Shown here piece by piece: positions 59,460 through 64,000 of a stretch of 64,000 bases of DNA (position 1 is the stretch's first letter; each line of letters starts with the position of its first letter). The notes beneath the pieces were generated by a model. The model did no database searches. It was given only the letters and a program-made list of their open reading frames with translations, and was not told the origin of the DNA. Source of the DNA: Bacillus sp. SKDU12 (GTDB lineage: Bacteria; Bacillota; Bacilli; Bacillales; Bacillaceae); contig NZ_MSRC01000016.1 in NCBI RefSeq assembly GCF_010093085.1, forward strand, positions 186,001 through 250,000, written 5' to 3'. The translations under genes were made by a program, and so were the position numbers.

Positions 59460-61472
59460 CTATTCGCCGCCTTCAAGCATGGCGGCTTCCACATCATTAA
59501 TGTATTGGCGAAGCTCATGGGAGAGGTCCCGAGAAATTTCCCGCTCCTCGAAAAGCGTTTGAATTTCGTTTCTGATCGCCTGAACGGCTTTCAGCTTCAC
59601 TTCCAGCTTCTGATTTTCAAATTGGGCGCTTGATCTTAGCTCATGATGGCTGTGCTCCAGCCTGAAAATTAACTGTTTATAAAATGAAATGACAGATAAA
59701 ACCACTTCTTTATGTTCGTCCGCCTTATATTTTTCCAAGTATTCTATCGCTGCTTTTGCTGTTTTTACTCTCGTTGCCCGTATCAATCCCGCTTCATTTA
59801 AAATCGACATCTCCGGTTTTTTATGTTCACCGAAGAAAATCCAATACATCAGCCGCTTGAGCCTTGTTTTTGACAATCCGACTTTAAATGGGTTGCCATA
59901 CAAAATCTCTAATTCATTAAACCGTTCTTGCAGCACATTTGCCGTTTCTTCCGGGATGTCTCCCCGCTCCAGCATTTTCATCAGTGCCTCTTGCTCAGCC
60001 TTAACCCCTTGCGCACGAACCTTTCGCTCATGTTTTTTGATCCGATTAGACGATGTATACTGCTGGAAACGAAGATTTTTCATTTTCTCATTGTATTCAG
60101 CTATCACCGCAAGAGAGGCCGTTTTGTTCGTCTCATTCATGTCCTCTTTAATCGTTTGGAGAGCTGTTTTAATCAATTTACGTCTCGCCGTCAGGAGCTT
60201 CTTATTGCGTTCCTCGTCCTCTTCTTCTTTTTCAGTCAGAATCGGCAGGACAACAGTGGCAAGGACAAGCGTACATAAAATGACGCCCGCTGCTAAAAAG
60301 AGAATCAGGTTTCTTTCGGGGAACGGTGTGCCATCCTCAAGAAAATACGGAATGGAGAAAGATCCTGCAAGCGTGACAGCTCCGCGCACACCGGAAACCG
60401 AAAGTAACAGCGTCGAACGCAGACCCGGTTTATAGATGTTCTGATCTTTATTAAAGAACCACTTGCCATTCCAGAAGAACAGCACCCACAGAAATCTGAG
60501 CAGCATCAGCGTAAATGTGATCACAAGGATATAGCTGATCACTTTCAAGTTGCTGATAGCGGTGTCGTTAAAGATGACAGAAATGACGTCTGGAATTTGC
60601 GTCCCGAGAATCACGAAAACCAAACCGTTCAAAATAAATAAAATGATGTTCCACGTACTCGAGGATACGATTTGCAGCTTGATCATTGTTGATTCCAAAC
60701 GGTCCTGTTCAACCGCATGGGTGATTCCTCCCGCCACAACGGCCAAAATGCCGGAAACGCCGATTTCTTCCGCTGCCAAATAAATCACAAACGGCGTCAA
60801 AATCTGAATCAGCATATGCATCGTGACATCCTGCATACCGAGCCGGCGAAGAAATAGGCGAAAGCGGATAATCAAGAACGAAATGACTACCCCGCACAGC
60901 AAGCCTCCGAGAGAAATAATAACAAAGCTGAAAGCCGCTTGCGCTAATGAAAATGCACCGGTCACTGCTGCCGCAATCGCAAACTTAAAGGCCACCAGAC
61001 CTGATGCATCATTCATCAGCCCTTCACCTTCAAGGAGGCGGAGAATCCCTTTGGGCATTTTCACTCTTCCTGATAATGCGCTGACAGCGACAACATCAGT
61101 CGGTGAAAGAATGGCCGCAAGTCCAAAAGCCGCTGCCAGCGGAATATCAGGAATCATCCAGTGTATCGTGTAGCCTCCTACAATCACAGTCGCAAATACA
61201 AGGCCGAGTGCAAGCAATAAAATCGGAGCCCGTAAATTCCAAAGCTCCGCCCGTGGCGTTCTCTTTCCATCATTAAATAGAAGAGGCGCAATAAACAGAA
61301 CAAAAAACAATTCGGTATTTAATTCAAAATGTAGCCCCTGTGGAAACGAGGCAGCGATAATTCCGAGCGCCACCTGAATCAAAGGCACAGGAATAAACGG
61401 AATAAATCGGTTTATGATATTTGATATTGCAATAATCGTTAATAAAACGAGAACGACTAAAAATATGTCCAA
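59460..61472 (-). CDS. nhaK: Na+(K+)/H+ antiporter NhaK
   Basis: A 670-residue CPA1 cation/proton antiporter. About 12 helices include [21 protein letters not shown] (cation-site Asp region) and [20 protein letters not shown] with the essential ND. A roughly 250-residue cytosolic tail rich in charged helices follows, a likely regulatory domain. AAGGAGGTCATGTATTTG: the ATG at 61478 is two bases from the site, so I choose TTG 61472 with spacing eight. In B. subtilis YvgP exports Na+, K+, Li+ and Rb+. Confidence 0.92.
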   Translation of the reverse strand: MDIFLVVLVLLTIIAISNIINRFIPFIPVPLIQVALGIIAASFPQGLHFELNTELFFVLFIAPLLFNDGKRTPRAELWNLRAPILLLALGLVFATVIVGGYTIHWMIPDIPLAAAFGLAAILSPTDVVAVSALSGRVKMPKGILRLLEGEGLMNDASGLVAFKFAIAAAVTGAFSLAQAAFSFVIISLGGLLCGVVISFLIIRFRLFLRRLGMQDVTMHMLIQILTPFVIYLAAEEIGVSGILAVVAGGITHAVEQDRLESTMIKLQIVSSSTWNIILFILNGLVFVILGTQIPDVISVIFNDTAISNLKVISYILVITFTLMLLRFLWVLFFWNGKWFFNKDQNIYKPGLRSTLLLSVSGVRGAVTLAGSFSIPYFLEDGTPFPERNLILFLAAGVILCTLVLATVVLPILTEKEEEDEERNKKLLTARRKLIKTALQTIKEDMNETNKTASLAVIAEYNEKMKNLRFQQYTSSNRIKKHERKVRAQGVKAEQEALMKMLERGDIPEETANVLQERFNELEILYGNPFKVGLSKTRLKRLMYWIFFGEHKKPEMSILNEAGLIRATRVKTAKAAIEYLEKYKADEHKEVVLSVISFYKQLIFRLEHSHHELRSSAQFENQKLEVKLKAVQAIRNEIQTLFEEREISRDLSHELRQYINDVEAAMLEGGE

Positions 61473-61667
61473 ATACATGACCTCCTTCGTTTGTTGTGTT
61501 CATGCTTGATGTGCTAGCAGAGGCTTTAGGCTTATTTAGATGGCTTTGTATTAATACGTGATTTCTCAGGAGTTCTCTCCGCACTTGTCTTCTTTTATAG
61601 TACCCTTTTTAGGGTATTTTTTCTCATGATATGCTCACTGTGAACTTTTTTGCACCAGAGCAAATTC

Positions 61668-61705
61668 AAAAAAAGAGACAAGGAATGATCCCTGCCTCTC
61701 ATCTC
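61668..61705 (-). terminator. Terminator after cysI
   Basis: On the minus strand AGAGGCAGGGA and TTCCTTGTCTCT pair around TCA and run into seven T (61668-61674). The rest of the nhaK-cysI gap (61473-61667) shows nothing clear. Confidence 0.78.
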
Positions 61706-61709
61706 TTTA

Positions 61710-63422
61710 TCAATGATGAAAATTCGTGCCGTCAGTCGTTGCTTTAATGATTCCTGCGCGGATGACAAAGTCACCGAAGTGTTCGCCTTCTTCACGTTCT
61801 TTCGCATAGCGGGAAAGAAGGACGCGCAGCTCGCTTAAAATATCTTCTTCACCGATGTTTTCACGGTACATTTTGCTTAAACGGCTTCCGTCAAATGCAG
61901 CGCCAAGATACATATTATATTTGCCCGGCGCCTTTCCGATAAATCCAATCTCACCAAGTGCATGGCGTGCACACCCATTCGGGCATCCTGTCATGCGTAT
62001 GGTGATTTCCTGATCACGAAGGCCGTTTTCGTCAATAATCTCTTCGACTTTATCTAAAAAGGTCGGTAAATAACGCTCTGCTTCAGCCATTGCCAATCCG
62101 CAGGTCGGGAGAGCGACACACGCCATAGAACTGCGGCGGAGCGCTGAATGATGCTTGCCGTCAGTGAGTCCATATTGCTCGATTAACGCGCTGATTTCAG
62201 CTTTTTTCTCACTTGAGACGTTGGCGATAATCAAGTTCTGATTGGCTGTCAGACGGAACTCGCCTGTATGAACTTTAGCGATTTCCCGCAAGCCAGTCAT
62301 CAGCTTATAATCATCGTAATCCGTTATACGGCCGCCTTCGACAAACAGCGTGAAATGCCATTTATCCTCAATGCCTTCCACCCAGCCATAGCGGTCACTG
62401 TTATGGTCAAAATGATACGGCTTCGCTTCTTCCAGACTCCAGCCGAGGCGGTTTTCCAATTCTTCTTTTACGTTTTCTAAACCAAGGCGGTCAACCGTGT
62501 ACTTGAACCGTGCATTTTTGCGGACAGAACGGTTTCCGTAGTCACGCTGAATCGTAATCGTTTTTTCAGCAACGTCATACATTTGCTCAGGACGGCAGAA
62601 CCCAATTATCTTAGCTAATTGCGGATATGTCGCTGTGTCGCCGTGTGTCATTCCCATGCCGCCGCCGATGGCCACGTTAAAACCAATCAGTTTGCCATCT
62701 TCAACGATCGCAATAAATCCGAGATCTTGTGAGAAAACGTCAATATCATTAGACGGCGGAACGGCAATACCGATTTTAAACTTCCGGGGCAGATAGAGCG
62801 GTCCGTACATCGGCTCGACTTCTTCTGGCGTGCCAGCCACTCTTTCCTCATCAAGCCAAATTTCATGATATGCTCTCGTTCGTGGCAGCAGATCATCACT
62901 TAATTTTTTAGACCATTCGTAAACCTCTGAATGGATGTCAGACTGATAAGGATTCGAAGCGCACATAACATTGCGGTTTACGTCTCCGCAGGCTGCGATT
63001 GTATCCAAAAGTGCTGAATGGATCGTCTGAATGGTTTTCTTCATATTCCATTTTAAAATTCCGTGCATTTGGAATGTTTCACGGGTTGTCAGCTTTAATG
63101 TGCCGTTCCCATATTTCTGAGAAAGGTCATCCATGACAAGCCATTGCTCAGCCGTTGAAACGCCTCCTGGCATGCGCACACGCAGCATGAACTGATAGGC
63201 CGGTTCAAGCTTTTGCTTTTGGCGTTCATTGCGGAGGTCGCGGTCATCCTGCAAATAACTGCCGTGGTGTTTCATCAGACGGTTGTCATCATCCGGAATT
63301 CCGGAACTGATCCGATCCATCATCACTTCTTTCAGTGTGCCGCGCAAGTAGTCACTTTCTCTTTTAATGCGTTCAACATCGCTTGGAGAGCCGTCCGGTG
63401 CTTTTAAATTTTTGGTCACCAT
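61710..63422 (-). CDS. cysI: Sulfite reductase hemoprotein subunit CysI
   Basis: A 570-residue siroheme/4Fe-4S enzyme that reduces sulfite to sulfide with six electrons from CysJ. Cluster ligands are C-X5-C in [16 protein letters not shown] and C-X3-C in [17 protein letters not shown]. Substrate-binding basic residues lie in [12 protein letters not shown] and [12 protein letters not shown] after GAAAGGAGTTTTTC. Follows cysJ with a 25-base gap on the same strand. Confidence 0.96.
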   Translation of the reverse strand: MVTKNLKAPDGSPSDVERIKRESDYLRGTLKEVMMDRISSGIPDDDNRLMKHHGSYLQDDRDLRNERQKQKLEPAYQFMLRVRMPGGVSTAEQWLVMDDLSQKYGNGTLKLTTRETFQMHGILKWNMKKTIQTIHSALLDTIAACGDVNRNVMCASNPYQSDIHSEVYEWSKKLSDDLLPRTRAYHEIWLDEERVAGTPEEVEPMYGPLYLPRKFKIGIAVPPSNDIDVFSQDLGFIAIVEDGKLIGFNVAIGGGMGMTHGDTATYPQLAKIIGFCRPEQMYDVAEKTITIQRDYGNRSVRKNARFKYTVDRLGLENVKEELENRLGWSLEEAKPYHFDHNSDRYGWVEGIEDKWHFTLFVEGGRITDYDDYKLMTGLREIAKVHTGEFRLTANQNLIIANVSSEKKAEISALIEQYGLTDGKHHSALRRSSMACVALPTCGLAMAEAERYLPTFLDKVEEIIDENGLRDQEITIRMTGCPNGCARHALGEIGFIGKAPGKYNMYLGAAFDGSRLSKMYRENIGEEDILSELRVLLSRYAKEREEGEHFGDFVIRAGIIKATTDGTNFHH

Positions 63423-63447
63423 GTTGAAAAACTCCTTTCAAGTGAAA

Positions 63448-64000
63448 TCAGTATACATCACGCTGGTAGCGTTTTTGCTGCTGCAAATCGGCAAGATAAG
63501 CTTCCGCTTCATCACGGCCCATATTGCCTTCTTTTTCGATAATATCAAGCAATGTGTGATGGACGTCATGCGCCATATGCTTTTCATCGCCGCAAACGTA
63601 AACAGCCGCACCTTCTTGAAGCCATTCGAACAATTCTGCGCTCTGTTCAAGCATGCGATGCTGCACATAGACTTTTTCTTCCGTATCGCGTGAGAACGCC
63701 ACATCCATTTTTGTCAGCACACCGTCTTTAAGCCAATTCTGCCACTCTGTCTGGTAAAGGAAATCTGTCACAAAGTGCTGATCGCCAAAGAACATCCATG
63801 CTTTTCCTTCCGCACCCGTTTCTTCACGCTCCTGCATAAAGGAACGGAACGGCGCGACGCCTGTCCCAGGGCCGACCATGATAATCGGCGTTTCAGGATC
63901 TTTCGGAAGCTTAAAGTTTTGATTATGCTGGACATAAACCGGCAGTGTGTCGCCCGGCTGCAGACGCTCTGCACATAAAATCGAGCAGACACCTTTTCGT
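63448..64000 (-). CDS. cysJ: Sulfite reductase flavoprotein subunit CysJ (5' end outside window)
   Basis: The last 184 residues of the NADPH-dependent flavoprotein. The frame is open to the window edge (KGVCSILCAERLQPGDTLPVYV). NADPH-binding motifs are MVGPGTGVAPFRSFMQE and VYVCGDEKHMAHDVHHTLL, and the chain ends QQQKRYQRDVY, the conserved C-terminus with a terminal aromatic over FAD. FMN and most of the FAD domain lie beyond base 64000. Forms sulfite reductase with CysI. Confidence 0.96.
   Translation of the reverse strand, partial: RKGVCSILCAERLQPGDTLPVYVQHNQNFKLPKDPETPIIMVGPGTGVAPFRSFMQEREETGAEGKAWMFFGDQHFVTDFLYQTEWQNWLKDGVLTKMDVAFSRDTEEKVYVQHRMLEQSAELFEWLQEGAAVYVCGDEKHMAHDVHHTLLDIIEKEGNMGRDEAEAYLADLQQQKRYQRDVY

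Noticed and set aside
61324..61584. 86-residue minus-strand frame at the start of nhaK
   Set aside because: It lies mostly inside nhaK in another phase and lacks a ribosome site; the nhaK TTG start with AAGGAGG explains the region.
1..64000. CRISPR arrays, prophage, insertion sequences, tRNA or rRNA genes
   Set aside because: No regularly spaced direct repeats, transposase or phage frames, or tRNA/rRNA-like sequences were seen. All long frames match chromosomal B. subtilis-group genes in conserved order.

Overview
The window is a chromosomal segment of a Bacillus subtilis-group bacterium. The gene order matches the B. subtilis 168 map as I recall it, from yusE through fad, mrgA, cssRS, gerA, btu, sigO/oxdC, fhu and yvg to cysIJ. 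Gene starts carry strong GGAGG-type ribosome binding sites with many TTG/GTG starts, and there are spore genes (gerA, sspJ, CotF-like). Several proteins differ from my memory of 168 at scattered residues, so this is probably a different strain or a close subspecies. I see no prophage, insertion sequence, rRNA, tRNA or CRISPR array. The window edges cut yusE (left) and cysJ (right).

Layout. 0-8.5 kb: a minus-strand block with yusE (partial), yusF, yusG, gcvH, yusI, then the FadR-controlled beta-oxidation operon fadN-fadA-fadE, yuzL (+) and yusM. 8.6-15.4 kb: two CotF-like spore proteins, the MarR/MFS pair mdrR-mdrP, a tautomerase and an intact SDR divergent from the LysR regulator yusT, and the siderophore ATPase yusV with lipoprotein yusW. 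15.5-24.2 kb: oligoendopeptidase yusX, SDR yusZ, PerR-controlled mrgA, the protease htrB and its regulators cssRS, and yuxN. Two related intergenic repeats (15.52-15.66 and 19.01-19.14 kb) flank yusX-mrgA. 24.2-31.6 kb: fumarase citG, the gerA germinant receptor operon, a wrecked lia locus and yvqJ. 31.8-37.8 kb: a cobalamin uptake/salvage operon (yvrCBA-btuR) behind a B12 riboswitch, then yvrD and yvrE. 37.9-43.3 kb: two-component system yvrHG and the split sigma factor system sigO-rsoA with yvrJ-oxdC-rsiO. 43.4-50.7 kb: the YvrPON efflux pump and the Fur-controlled hydroxamate siderophore system fhuD/fhuBGC. 50.8-64 kb: a lysine-riboswitch-controlled permease, sspJ, yvsG, lipoteichoic acid primase, molybdate genes, aldo-keto reductase yvgN, secreted YvgO, antiporter nhaK and sulfite reductase cysJI.

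The most unusual part is 29.58-30.26 kb. The cell-envelope stress operon liaIHGFSR is collapsed by one internal deletion. LiaI is intact to about residue 112, then runs out of frame into the last third of liaR. LiaH, LiaG, LiaF, LiaS and the LiaR receiver domain are gone, yet a perfect LiaR-type operator remains upstream. Other points of interest are two facing copies of a promoter-like block between sigO and yvrJ, a roughly 194-bp element that appears to have split a bidirectional terminator between mrgA and htrB, an ABC ATPase fused to a CbiZ-like domain, and a possible 27-residue membrane peptide upstream of htrB.
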